Positions 51,652 to 60,040 of a stretch of 64,000 nucleotides of DNA are shown piece after piece. Under the pieces are notes generated by a model. The model did no database searches and had not been told where the DNA came from. It saw nothing but the letters and a program-made list of their open reading frames with translations. Origin of the DNA: Bin87 sp965204905 (GTDB lineage: Bacteria; Chloroflexota; Dehalococcoidia; Lucifugimonadales; UBA3495); the NCBI GenBank assembly GCA_965204905.1, contig OZ242042.1:2294001-2358000 (forward strand). Direction: 5' to 3'. Each line of letters begins with the position of its first letter. Within the stretch, counting starts at the first letter, position 1. Both the position numbers and the translations under genes were made by a program.

Positions 51652-51742
51652 GTCATTGCGAGGAGCGAAGCGACGTAGCAATCTCGTTCACGGAGAGACG
51701 TTCCTCCCGGCGACGAGATTGCCGCGCTTCGCTCGCAATGAC
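51652..51742. repeat. MITE-like 91-base inverted repeat
   Basis: It begins GTCATTGCGAGGAGCGAAG and ends CTTCGCTCGCAATGAC; inner parts AGCAATCTCGT and ACGAGATTGC also pair, leaving a loop of about 25 bases. Such GTCATTGCGAG...CTCGCAATGAC elements are known from many bacterial genomes and are probably mobile or formerly mobile. Confidence 0.8.
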
Positions 51743-52033
51743 ACTTCCGCCCTTGCCGCTACCCGCCGCCTATCCTTACCATTTAACTATCCAACCTCCC
51801 AACTCCCGCTCATGGTGCGGAACGTCCGCCTCTGGCGGATCGAACCACTAGCCCATCCGATGCCCAACTCCAAACGCCGCTCCCCCAAACCCTCCCACCG
51901 GCCCGCCAAAACCATCATTTTCGCCCCCAAAACTGCCCGCGCTGCCCCCATTCATCCCCACGTCCCACTCAGACGCCCTACTCAAATGAACAAAAATGAG
52001 CGGAAATGAGCGGGATTTCCCCAAAATCACCAC

Positions 52034-52079
52034 CATCCTCAATCCTGCTAATCCTCTAATCCCGAAAATCCTGATTCTG
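52034..52079. repeat. Short imperfect tandem repeat (AATCCYN, about 8-9 base period)
   Basis: Four successive units beginning AATCC (at 52041, 52050, 52058 and 52067), ending GATTCTGA. It lies just before the small gene at 52102. Its function is unknown; it may be a slippage-prone spacer. Confidence 0.5.
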
Positions 52080-52101
52080 ACAATCAACCCGAGGTAATCC
52101 C

Positions 52102-52434
52102 ATGACCATCTCCCAAATCCGCAGCCGCATCAACGCCCTCAAGCGCAAGTTCGCTCCCGAACTCGCCATCCTCAAGCTCCGCCGCATCGCCGATGCCGTC
52201 TCCAACGACTGGGATCCCTCGGAACCTCCCGAGTCCCATGACGTCATCCAGCGCATCGCCGATGCCGGCTTCCGCTTCCCTAGATTTATGTGGCTTCGCC
52301 GCTACCTCGATGACATCCGACGCCAGGAGGACGTCCCTGAGCCTGAATCAATCGTCCTCAGCCTGCTCCCCTGGGCCGACCACAAACGCTACCGCGCCTT
52401 ACTCCTCCAGGAGCTGCCCGCCCCGGCGCCCTAG
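52102..52434 (+). CDS. Small hypothetical protein, charged and helical
   Basis: A 110-residue, mostly helical, basic protein: MTISQIRSRINALKRKFAPE with the following LAILKLRRIADAVSNDW, then DVIQRIADAGFRFPRFMWL and LPWADHKRYRALL. No domain is recognised, though the IRSRINALKRKF start looks like a coiled-coil or DNA-contacting helix. GAGGT lies 7 bases before the ATG. It follows the repeat-rich intergenic region, and gene-plus-repeat context hints at an accessory cassette. It has no partner on the same strand within 180 bases. Confidence 0.65.
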   Translation: MTISQIRSRINALKRKFAPELAILKLRRIADAVSNDWDPSEPPESHDVIQRIADAGFRFPRFMWLRRYLDDIRRQEDVPEPESIVLSLLPWADHKRYRALLLQELPAPAP

Positions 52435-52622
52435 CAGCCGCGCTCACCCCCAGTCCTGGCAGAGTGGTGTTTAGCCCATCTGGACATATAATCGAAAGGC
52501 CCTGCGATTCTGCCAGCGAACTATGCCGCGGCTGCTCAGCCGGTGCTAAAATCCACTAAAAGACCGGCAAGCAAGAATTGAATACGCTGACTGGCGACTT
52601 GGCGCAGGCAACCGGAGGCATC

Positions 52623-54614
52623 TTGGCAATTACAGAGTTGGAAATCACCAAACGCAGCAGTTTCGCGTCCGGCGAGAGTTTCGGCGACGTGGGCGCATAC
52701 GAACTTCTGGAGGGCACGGCCCACTACGCGGTGGACCCTTTGCACGCCCGCAATCAGGGGATCACGGACCTGGAGCTTGCGCCGCGCAATTCTGCCGGCA
52801 GGGTAGAGTTTTCGGCAGACTTTGCCATGCTCCAGCCGGTGAACACCGACCGGAGCAACCGTCGTATCTTGTTCGACGTGGTGAACCGGGGTCGCAAGAC
52901 CGCCCTCAGCCTGAACAGCGTTCCTACTCCAACAGACCCCACGACTCCCCTGGAGTCCGGCAACGGCTATCTGATGCGCCGCGGTTATACAGTAGTGTGG
53001 GGCGGTTGGCAGGCCGACGTGCCGCCCACTCCCGGACTCATCGGGCTGCACGTACCGGAGGCCATTGGCCCCCAGGGGCCATTGACCGGCAAAATCATGT
53101 GCCAGTTCCAGTGCAACGAACCCACCCAGGTGTTTCTGCTGGCAGACCGGCAGCATCTGCCCAATCCCGCCGCCGACCCTGATGAAGCGGAAGCCACCCT
53201 GACGGTGCGAGATCTGCCCAACAGCCCGGCCACTCCCGTTGACCGGGATCGGTGGTCGTTCGTTAGAGTAGAGGATGCAGATCTGGAGCCGCAGCACAGC
53301 CACATCTATATGCCCTCCGGGTTTGAGCCGGGGAAGATTTACCAACTGGTGTACACCACAACGGGCAGCCGGGTCGTGGGCCTGGGGTTTGCCGCCATGC
53401 GGGATGCGGTCTCCTTCCTGAAACACGCCCCGGCTTCGGCGGGGAACCCCTGCGCCGACGCCATCGACTACGCCTACGCCATGGGCCGTTCGCAGAGCGG
53501 ACGCTTCCTGCGTCAGTACATCCACGTGGGTATCAACGAAGATGAAGAGGGCCGGCCGGCCCTGGACGGCATCATCCCCCACGTGGCCGGCGGAATGCGC
53601 GGCGAGTTCAACCTGCGCTTCGGGCAGCCTTCCAAGGACGTTTGCTATATTATCCCGGAGATGTTCCCCTTCACAGACACTCCCCAAAATGATCCGGTGA
53701 CCGGCGCCCAGGGTTCCCTACTGGACGCCCTGGAACGGCAGGCCAACGTACCCAAGATTATGTTCACCAACACCTCAGCCGAGTACTGGCGCGGCGACGC
53801 AGCCTTGATCCACACCGACCTGGAAACTCTGACCGACGCGCCGGAGTCGCCGTCGGTCCGTCGCTACCACTTCGCCGGCTGCCAGCACGGTTCGGGCGAG
53901 TTTCCTCCGCTGGAAATCCGCACCGCCGACGGGATCAAGGGACAGTTGCCCTTCAACAGCGTGGACTACGCGCCTCTGCTGCGGGCTGCGCTGGACAACC
54001 TGGACCGCTGGGTTACCGAGGGTGTAGAGCCTCCCGCCAGCCGTCATCCCAGCCTGAACGACGGCACGGCGGTGGAGTCTCATACCCTGTTGGAGCGGTT
54101 TGCCCAACTTCCCGACGTGCGCATCCCGACGGAGACCACCAGGGCCGTGCGGTTGGACTATGGCCCAGAGTCGCACCTGGGCCGCACCACGAAGTTGCCT
54201 GCCGACGTGGGCGAAGAGTTCCCGGCCCTGGTGGCCGACCTCGACGACTCGTTCAACGAGCGGGGCGGCATCCGGCTACCGGACCTGACAGTTCCAGTGG
54301 CAACCTACACCGGCTGGAACCTGCGCGACGAAAGCATCGGCAATCCAAACCTGTTTATCGGCATCACCGGCGGCCTGGCCGGGTGGACTCTTCCGCTGCC
54401 CGCCACGCGCGCCGAACGCGATTCGGCCGGCGACCCGCGCGCCTCCATAGAGGAACGCTACGCCAGCCGTGAGGACTACCTGGCGCAGGTGACCCGCGCC
54501 GCGAACGATTTGGTGGCCGAGAAATACCTTCTGGAGGAAGACGTAGCGGAAGTGGTGGACCTGGCCGGCCGCAAGTACGATTATTGGGCGGAGGACGAAG
54601 CCGCGGTGGATTAG
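52623..54614 (+). CDS. Alpha/beta hydrolase domain-containing protein (Abhydrolase_10 family)
   Basis: A 663-residue large hydrolase-fold protein of the Abhydrolase_10 type. The start ELEITKRSSFASGESFGDVGAYE and HYAVDPLHARNQGITDLELAP, the nucleophile region AMGRSQSGRFLRQ at 286-298, and PVATYTGWNLRD near the end are family marks. Activity is not established for most members. The TTG at 52623 is chosen because GGAGG lies 4 bases upstream and homologous sequence starts there; the in-frame TTG at 52578 adds 15 poorly supported residues. No signal peptide. It overlaps the convergent PrpD-like gene by 4 bases. Confidence 0.87.
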   Translation: MAITELEITKRSSFASGESFGDVGAYELLEGTAHYAVDPLHARNQGITDLELAPRNSAGRVEFSADFAMLQPVNTDRSNRRILFDVVNRGRKTALSLNSVPTPTDPTTPLESGNGYLMRRGYTVVWGGWQADVPPTPGLIGLHVPEAIGPQGPLTGKIMCQFQCNEPTQVFLLADRQHLPNPAADPDEAEATLTVRDLPNSPATPVDRDRWSFVRVEDADLEPQHSHIYMPSGFEPGKIYQLVYTTTGSRVVGLGFAAMRDAVSFLKHAPASAGNPCADAIDYAYAMGRSQSGRFLRQYIHVGINEDEEGRPALDGIIPHVAGGMRGEFNLRFGQPSKDVCYIIPEMFPFTDTPQNDPVTGAQGSLLDALERQANVPKIMFTNTSAEYWRGDAALIHTDLETLTDAPESPSVRRYHFAGCQHGSGEFPPLEIRTADGIKGQLPFNSVDYAPLLRAALDNLDRWVTEGVEPPASRHPSLNDGTAVESHTLLERFAQLPDVRIPTETTRAVRLDYGPESHLGRTTKLPADVGEEFPALVADLDDSFNERGGIRLPDLTVPVATYTGWNLRDESIGNPNLFIGITGGLAGWTLPLPATRAERDSAGDPRASIEERYASREDYLAQVTRAANDLVAEKYLLEEDVAEVVDLAGRKYDYWAEDEAAVD

Positions 54615-55954
54615 CCTCTGCCCACTGCCGCCTGCCCCAGCAAATTCATCAACTGGGCCGTGTCGTCGAGGCTCTCCAAGTTTTCCAACATCTCCAGAAC
54701 GCGTTCGGTGTCAGCATCGGAGAGGGCGCGGCGGAAGCAGTCGCGCACTTTTGCCAGGCGCTGGTCGCGGGACATCGGGTTGGACGCGGATCCGCTGAAG
54801 GCGGAGCATTCTGCACTGACCGTCCTCCCGTCTTTGAGGACAGCAGTGGCGAGGGTTGCGCCCGACTCCGGCCCTTCCGGTTCCACGCGCATACGTCCTA
54901 GCATTTCTTCCATATCGGGAGAGAAGCGGCGGGCGTCGGTGAAGGTGTCGATACCCACGTTCCCGTCCAGCAGCGCGGCGGCGGCGCAGTATTCCACGCT
55001 GAACTTACCGTCCAGGCCGCTGCGGGGCGCCGGACCGGAATGGCCCCGTCCCCGGCGCTGGATGGTCACCTGCTCGATTTCGTCCGGGCCGATGCCGTTC
55101 TGCTCGCGCAGATTCAACGCCGCCTCGATTGCGTTCTGCATATAGACCTGAGCGGGGAACCGCTTGATGTCGAAGCCCGGATCTACCAATCGCCACGACT
55201 CGCCCAGGCCGCCGGTGGCCACGTCCCAATCGAACTCGCCGCCGAACAGGGCGGCAGCAAACCCCACAGGAGATTCTAGCGCTTCGTCGCTGGCAGTGTA
55301 TCCCATGCCGGCCAGAATGCCCGCCTCGGCCCCCATGCGGGCGGCGTTGCCGGGGTGAGTGGACTTGACCATGGTGCCCGTGTTAGCGGTGAGGCCGCCG
55401 GTGCGCGAGGCAGCGATGCCCAGTGCCATCAGGGTTTGCTCGGCATCCAGGCTCAGCGTCTTGGCCGACGCCGCCGCGCCGCCCAGGGGGCCGACCAGCC
55501 CCGGCGGGTGATAGCCGGGGCGAGTGGCCGGCGCTGAAGCGGCGCGCAACCGCCCCTGGATTTCCCAACCCAGCACGTAGGCCGTGATGACTCGATTGCC
55601 GGGAATGTGATGCTGTTCCGCCAGCGCCAGGGCCGACGGCAGGCAGGATGAAGTGCCGTGGGTAGGCGGGAACCCCTGGATCTCGTAGTCCAGGCAGTGG
55701 CCGAAGACGCCGTTGGCGAAGGCGGCGGCCGGCGGATTGGTCCGGTAGCCCCAGCCGATTACCGAGGCCTGGGGAGAGCCGCCGGCGTCCCGCACGTAGC
55801 GGCCGATGATGTCGGCCAGTTCCTGGACCGAACCCGCAACCATGTTGGCCACCCCGTCCAGAATGGCGATTTTGGCCGCTTCCACCACCGGGGAGGGCAG
55901 GTTTGCAAAGTCGGTGTCAGCAATAAACTCGGCCAGGGTTCGGGTTGTGGTCAT
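54611..55954 (-). CDS. MmgE/PrpD family protein, copy 2
   Basis: A 447-residue MmgE/PrpD protein. Blocks are LAEFIADTDFANLPSPVVEAAK, FANGVFGHCLDYEIQGFPPTHGTSS, AAASAKTLSLDAEQTLMALGIAASR and FKIKRFPAQVY-like FDIKRFPAQVYMQNAIEAAL. It is only distantly similar to the copy at 21968-23380. As there, no methylcitrate-cycle genes are adjacent. Two VOC genes are divergently transcribed beside it, and a catabolic acid dehydratase or isomerase role is possible. The ATG at 55954 reads MTTTRTLAEF. Confidence 0.88.
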   Translation of the reverse strand: MTTTRTLAEFIADTDFANLPSPVVEAAKIAILDGVANMVAGSVQELADIIGRYVRDAGGSPQASVIGWGYRTNPPAAAFANGVFGHCLDYEIQGFPPTHGTSSCLPSALALAEQHHIPGNRVITAYVLGWEIQGRLRAASAPATRPGYHPPGLVGPLGGAAASAKTLSLDAEQTLMALGIAASRTGGLTANTGTMVKSTHPGNAARMGAEAGILAGMGYTASDEALESPVGFAAALFGGEFDWDVATGGLGESWRLVDPGFDIKRFPAQVYMQNAIEAALNLREQNGIGPDEIEQVTIQRRGRGHSGPAPRSGLDGKFSVEYCAAAALLDGNVGIDTFTDARRFSPDMEEMLGRMRVEPEGPESGATLATAVLKDGRTVSAECSAFSGSASNPMSRDQRLAKVRDCFRRALSDADTERVLEMLENLESLDDTAQLMNLLGQAAVGRG

Positions 55955-55978
55955 GGGTTGCCTTCCTCACATGCGGGG

Positions 55979-55984
55979 TATAAT
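55979..55984 (+). promoter_or_regulatory. Likely -10 element of the VOC gene pair
   Basis: A perfect TATAAT followed by GCGCC, 33 bases before the ATG at 56017, in the 62-base divergent gap with the PrpD-like gene. The -35 is poor (TTGCCT at 15 bases). Confidence 0.5.
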
Positions 55985-56016
55985 GCGCCATGATACCAGT
56001 TTGGGAGGGTGCCACT

Positions 56017-56427
56017 ATGGCCAAAATCAAGCACGTTGCCATCACCTGCGAGGACCCGGATGCGGTGGCAAAATTCTACAAGGAGGGCTTTGACCTGTTC
56101 GAGGTGGCCCGCAACGCCCGGCAGATCCAGCTCTCCGACGGCGACATCAACCTGACCATCCTCAAGTGGAAGACCAACGAGGACGCCGATGTCGGTCCCA
56201 ACGGGGAGAACTACGACGGCATTCACCACATCGGCTTCCAGGTGGACAGCCTGGAAGAGACCGGGGCCAAGCTGCGCGGGATTGACGGCGAGGAGATCGT
56301 TCGGCGTGAAATAGCCGGGGACGGCCAGCCGCGACCGCCGCGCGCCGAGGAGAAGTGGTCCGGCCCCAACGGGCAGGTCCTGGACATTTCGGAGCCGGGC
56401 TGGCTGCACAAGCTGCCCATGGACTAG
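56017..56427 (+). CDS. VOC family protein, copy 2
   Basis: A 136-residue single-unit VOC protein: MAKIKHVAITCEDPDAVAKFY with metal His6, GIHHIGFQVDSLEETGAKL with a second His, and GQVLDISEPGW where a metal Glu is replaced by Asp. Size fits glyoxalase/fosfomycin-resistance/epimerase relatives that work as dimers. GGGAGG precedes the ATG by about 8 bases. It is followed after 13 bases by another VOC gene, so a heterodimer or pathway pair is possible. Substrate unknown. Confidence 0.87.
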   Translation: MAKIKHVAITCEDPDAVAKFYKEGFDLFEVARNARQIQLSDGDINLTILKWKTNEDADVGPNGENYDGIHHIGFQVDSLEETGAKLRGIDGEEIVRREIAGDGQPRPPRAEEKWSGPNGQVLDISEPGWLHKLPMD

Positions 56428-56440
56428 GAGGCTACCTCAC

Positions 56441-56887
56441 ATGGACGCAACTTGCGTTACCCACATCGGGATCTGCGTCAGGGACATGGACCGGTCGCTG
56501 GCGTTCTACCGGGACATACTGGGCATGACGGTGCTGGGCGACCGCATGACCGACCCTACGGAGGGCGGTCGCCTGCACAACTATCTGCACGAGCGGCAGG
56601 CCCGGCGCTGGGTCAGCCTGGCCTATGGCGACGGGGCGACGCCCACGCTGACCCTCACCAGCCATCCGGGCGACGACCCGGACGGCGAACCCATCAAACT
56701 GGACATGGTGGGCATCAGCCATATCTCATTCGGCGTGGCCGACGTGAAGGGGTTGACGGAAGAGTTGCTCGGCAAGGGCGTCGAGCTGGCCGGGCCCATC
56801 GAGTCGTTCACGAACGCCGACGGAGACATCCGCAGCATCTACGTGTACGATCCCGACGGCATCCTGGTGCAGTTCAATACACCCTAA
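56441..56887 (+). CDS. VOC family protein, copy 3
   Basis: A 148-residue VOC protein: TCVTHIGICVRDMDRSLAFYRDILGM with metal His8, ISHISFGVADVKGLTEELLGKG with the second His, and SIYVYDPDGILVQF where the usual Glu position is Gln. Loss of that ligand makes classic glyoxalase I chemistry uncertain. A TAGGAGG site lies about 12 bases before the ATG. It is co-oriented with copy 2 and overlaps the convergent CapA gene by 4 bases. Confidence 0.86.
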   Translation: MDATCVTHIGICVRDMDRSLAFYRDILGMTVLGDRMTDPTEGGRLHNYLHERQARRWVSLAYGDGATPTLTLTSHPGDDPDGEPIKLDMVGISHISFGVADVKGLTEELLGKGVELAGPIESFTNADGDIRSIYVYDPDGILVQFNTP

Positions 56888-58254
56888 ATCCGTATCACTC
56901 CCACCAGGTCGCCCTCCGTTTCCTCGATGGATATCTCGGTTCCGAAGGGGCGGGAAACGTCCTGGATCCACTCCAGCGTCTCTCGGGCGATGGGTTCTTC
57001 GGCCAGCACCGGGCGGCCACGTTGCGGAATGGGACGGCCAAAACCCATGTCGATGGGGTGCAGGACGACCTCTTTCAAGTCGCCGCCGGCGTAGTTGCAT
57101 ACCGCCACCACGCTCTGCCAGAACACGGGGTCGGCGGCAAAGGCACGGGTGCCGCCGCCGGAGCGGGTGTCCAGGTAATCGCCGGGAGTGCTGTTGAAGT
57201 CCAGGCCGAACCGGCGATAGGCTTCGTGGGGCAGCCACAGTACGCTTTCGTTCTGGAAGATGAAGTTGCCCAGGCTGTAGAAAATGGGCCGGTTCTTGTA
57301 AATCTCGATGCCGCGCAGGAAGTGGGGGCCGTGGCCGACGAAGGCGGCGCAGCCCTGGTCGATGGCCCAGTGGGCGAAGTCCACCAGGAAGTGGGGCGGC
57401 GACAGGCGGGAATGGCCGTGGAAATCACCGTCGGGCCCGCTCTCGTGGCAGTGGACGCCATAGACCTGCCAGTCGGACTGGGTCTGCGCGCCGCGAATCC
57501 AGTTGCCGATGCCGAGCCGGTCGTCTTCGTTCAGGGCGGTGCGGACGGCGAAGGTCTCGTCCAGGACGAACTTGTGCTCCAGGAACTCGACCTCGGCGCT
57601 GTCGTCGGGCGCGCTTTCGACGCCGCGGAAACCGAAGTGCCGCATGAAGGCGTGCTCTTCCTCGTAGCCCAGCTCCAGGTTGGCCTTGCGCAGGGCATCG
57701 AATACATCCTGTTCAACGTGGTGGGTGATGTCGTGGCGCAGGGCGTTGACCCCCGGGCGGCCGGGGAAGTCGGGCCGTCCGGCGCCGGCGCGGGACTGCT
57801 CGCTGAAGGTGCTGGTGGCGCTCATCACGGCGACCCGGCCTCGGGGCGAGTCCACGTAAGCGGCGGCACGGGCCTCGTCAAGGTTGCGGCCCCCGCCGGC
57901 GTGGGGCAGGTCGAACTCCCGGCAGTGCTCCAGCGTGGTCAGGAAGCCGCCCTCGGAGAAGTCGAAGGAGTGGTTGTTGGCGGTGGTCACCGCGTCGATG
58001 CCCATCCACTTCAGCTCGTCCAGGTTGCGGGGGTCGGACCGAGTGTAGGTGTTGCGGCTCCACTGCCAGCTGCTCTCGTAGTCGTGGAACAGCATCTCCA
58101 GGTTGACCAGGGACACGTCGGCTCCGCGTAGAATGTCCACCAGCTTGAGGAAACGGGGTTCCTGGAAGGCGCGCATCCGGCGGGTAATCATGGCGTCGCC
58201 GCCCACGGCGATGGAAATATCGCGGCGCTCGGCATCGTAAATCGTGGTGGTCAT
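56884..58254 (-). CDS. CapA family protein (PGA-synthesis-type metallophosphatase fold)
   Basis: A 456-residue CapA-like protein. The metallophosphatase-like motifs are AVGGDAMITRRM near 17-28, VNLEMLF, TTANNHSFDFSEGG, and FVGHGPHFLRGIEIY with IFYSLGNFIFQNES. CapA of Bacillus takes part in polyglutamate capsule export, but stand-alone homologues without CapB/CapC, as here, have unknown roles. No signal peptide or membrane segment is seen, unlike CapA itself. It converges on the VOC pair with a 4-base overlap. Function is only at family level. Confidence 0.88.
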   Translation of the reverse strand: MTTTIYDAERRDISIAVGGDAMITRRMRAFQEPRFLKLVDILRGADVSLVNLEMLFHDYESSWQWSRNTYTRSDPRNLDELKWMGIDAVTTANNHSFDFSEGGFLTTLEHCREFDLPHAGGGRNLDEARAAAYVDSPRGRVAVMSATSTFSEQSRAGAGRPDFPGRPGVNALRHDITHHVEQDVFDALRKANLELGYEEEHAFMRHFGFRGVESAPDDSAEVEFLEHKFVLDETFAVRTALNEDDRLGIGNWIRGAQTQSDWQVYGVHCHESGPDGDFHGHSRLSPPHFLVDFAHWAIDQGCAAFVGHGPHFLRGIEIYKNRPIFYSLGNFIFQNESVLWLPHEAYRRFGLDFNSTPGDYLDTRSGGGTRAFAADPVFWQSVVAVCNYAGGDLKEVVLHPIDMGFGRPIPQRGRPVLAEEPIARETLEWIQDVSRPFGTEISIEETEGDLVGVIRI

Positions 58255-58326
58255 GTCGGCTCCTTGCGGCGTTGGGACAAGGGTGATTGAGGTTGGGGCA
58301 TTTTAGCAAACGTGGAATGGACGGGA

Positions 58327-59949
58327 TCACCGGCCGGTCTGGATAAAGTGCGCCACCCGTTCCGCCGTCATAATCACCGCCGGGTTGATGGGCGCCCGCA
58401 CCAGGTCGGGCATGATCGAAGCGTCAACGACTCGCAATCCTGCCACGCCACGCACTTTGCCAAACTGATCGACCACGGCCAGGGGGTCTTCGGGCGGCCC
58501 CATTTTGCAAGTGCAGGAAATGTGGGAGAAGGTGGTCGCTTCCCGCAGCAGCCAGCGGTCCAAAGCCTCGTCGCTTGCCAGGTCTTCGTCCCCGGGTTCA
58601 ATGCGTTTCCCCAGCAGCGGGGCCAGTTCGGGATGGTTGGCCAGGTCCAGGGCCAGACGGACACCCGCTCGCAGCCGCGCCCGGTCGAAGGATTCGGCCA
58701 GGTAGTTGTAGCGCATGGCCGGCTGCACCCGGTAGTCGGACGTGGTCAGGGTCAGTTCACCGTGGCTTTCGGGCAGGAGCAGGGCGACCATCATTTCGAC
58801 GTAGCGGGTGGCGTCGCGCTCTCGCCCAGGAACCGGCCCTTGAGCCGGGGACGCCGGCTCGACGCCTTTGATTCGCGGTGAGACCAGGGCGGAAAAACCG
58901 ACGCTCAGATCGTTCCGGAAAGGAGAGTCGGGGGCGGTCAGGCGCAGCGTGGCGCTCCCGGCTCCCCGGTTGGAAGGAGACGCCAAACCGTCGCCGACTT
59001 CCCAGGTAACGTACACCTTGGGGTGATCTTTCAGGTTGCGGCCCACGCCCGGCACGTCCTGAACCACCGGGATGCCCAGGGTCTCCAACTGGCCGGCCGG
59101 GCCTACGCCGGAGAGCAGCAGCAGGTGCGGCGAGCCGACCGCGCCGGCGCTGAGGATAATCTGCTCGGCCGCAACGGTGAAGGTCTCGCCGGCGCTCTGC
59201 ACCGACAGGCCGACGGCGCGCTTGCCTTGAAAAACTATCCGGCGCACCTGGCAATCGGGCCGCACCGTGAGGTTGAGGCGATGGCGGGCCTGGCCCAGGT
59301 AGCCCAGGGCGGCACTGAACCGGACGCCGTTGTGGTTGTTGGATACGCCCGGGCCGACCCCGTTGGCGTCGGGATGGTTATGGTCGCGAGTCTCCGGGAA
59401 ACCCTCGGCGCGGCAGGCGTTGAAGAAAGCGCGTTGGGTGGCGTCCCAGGCGGCCGGGTTGGAATGATGGACGAAGATGGGGCCTTCGGAGCCGTGATAG
59501 TCGCCATCCCGGTCAACGTCCGTTTCCAATTTGCGGAAAAAGGGGAGTACCTTTTCGTAACTCCACTCGTGGTTGCCCCGGGCCGCCCAGGTATCGAAAT
59601 CCTCGGGAACGCCGCGGTAAAAGGCCGAGGAATTGATAGCGCTGGAGCCGCCGGTGACCCGGCCTCGCGGCACCAACATGGGCGGGGCCAGTTCGGTTGC
59701 AGTCGCCGTGAACTGCCAGTTATGGGGGCTGGCGGCCAGAGAGATCGGGTGGCCGCTGGCGGTGCGAGCGGCGGGCGGCGCCGGTGCGGCGGCGAACCCG
59801 TACTTCAGCTCATCGGGCAGTCGATCAAAGTCCGGGTAATCCGGCCCCGCTTCCAACAGCAGCACTGAGCGGCCTGGATCCTCAGAGAGGCGGGCCGCCA
59901 GCACCGAACCGGCGGAGCCGGCCCCCACAATTGCCACGTCATATTTCAT
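58327..59949 (-). CDS. GMC family FAD-dependent oxidoreductase
   Basis: A 540-residue glucose-methanol-choline oxidoreductase. The FAD motif is VGAGSAGS at 8-15, with LLEAGPDYPD following, PRGRVTGGSSAINSSAFYRG as GMC signature 1, and ILSAGAVGSPHLLLLSGVGP as signature 2. Active-site His lies in TFSHISCTCKMG and the second position is Asn in PINPAVIMTAERV, as in many choline-dehydrogenase-like members. It oxidises an alcohol to aldehyde or lactone; substrate unknown. ATG at 59949 has GAGGA 9 bases upstream. It is divergent from a CoA-transferase gene. Confidence 0.92.
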   Translation of the reverse strand: MKYDVAIVGAGSAGSVLAARLSEDPGRSVLLLEAGPDYPDFDRLPDELKYGFAAAPAPPAARTASGHPISLAASPHNWQFTATATELAPPMLVPRGRVTGGSSAINSSAFYRGVPEDFDTWAARGNHEWSYEKVLPFFRKLETDVDRDGDYHGSEGPIFVHHSNPAAWDATQRAFFNACRAEGFPETRDHNHPDANGVGPGVSNNHNGVRFSAALGYLGQARHRLNLTVRPDCQVRRIVFQGKRAVGLSVQSAGETFTVAAEQIILSAGAVGSPHLLLLSGVGPAGQLETLGIPVVQDVPGVGRNLKDHPKVYVTWEVGDGLASPSNRGAGSATLRLTAPDSPFRNDLSVGFSALVSPRIKGVEPASPAQGPVPGRERDATRYVEMMVALLLPESHGELTLTTSDYRVQPAMRYNYLAESFDRARLRAGVRLALDLANHPELAPLLGKRIEPGDEDLASDEALDRWLLREATTFSHISCTCKMGPPEDPLAVVDQFGKVRGVAGLRVVDASIMPDLVRAPINPAVIMTAERVAHFIQTGR

Positions 59950-60025
59950 GGTATCCGTCCTCGGGTTGAGCTCATCTAGTGCAACATTATACGACCGCGC
60001 ACATTCCGCCATTCCTGACCGATGC

Positions 60026-60031
60026 TACAAT
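60026..60031 (+). promoter_or_regulatory. -10 element directly at the CoA-transferase start, possible leaderless transcript
   Basis: TACAAT followed by GCGCG, with the ATG at 60041 only 9 bases after the hexamer. Transcription would begin at or within 3 bases of the ATG, and no ribosome-binding site is present. Confidence 0.5.
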
Positions 60032-60040
60032 GCGCGTCTA

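Larger units (their letters stand above)
51375..52101. other. Long intergenic region with repeats, no gene
   Basis: This 727-base stretch shows no ORF with a ribosome site and convincing protein. It contains the MITE-like palindrome at 51652-51742, a short direct-repeat tract at 52034-52079, and an A/C-rich stretch between them. Promoters of the flanking genes should lie at its ends, but I see no clear hexamer pairs. Confidence 0.6.

Noticed and set aside
56452..58131. 559-codon plus-strand frame opposite CapA
   Set aside because: It overlaps the VOC gene in another frame and is antisense to CapA; composition is that of a shadow.
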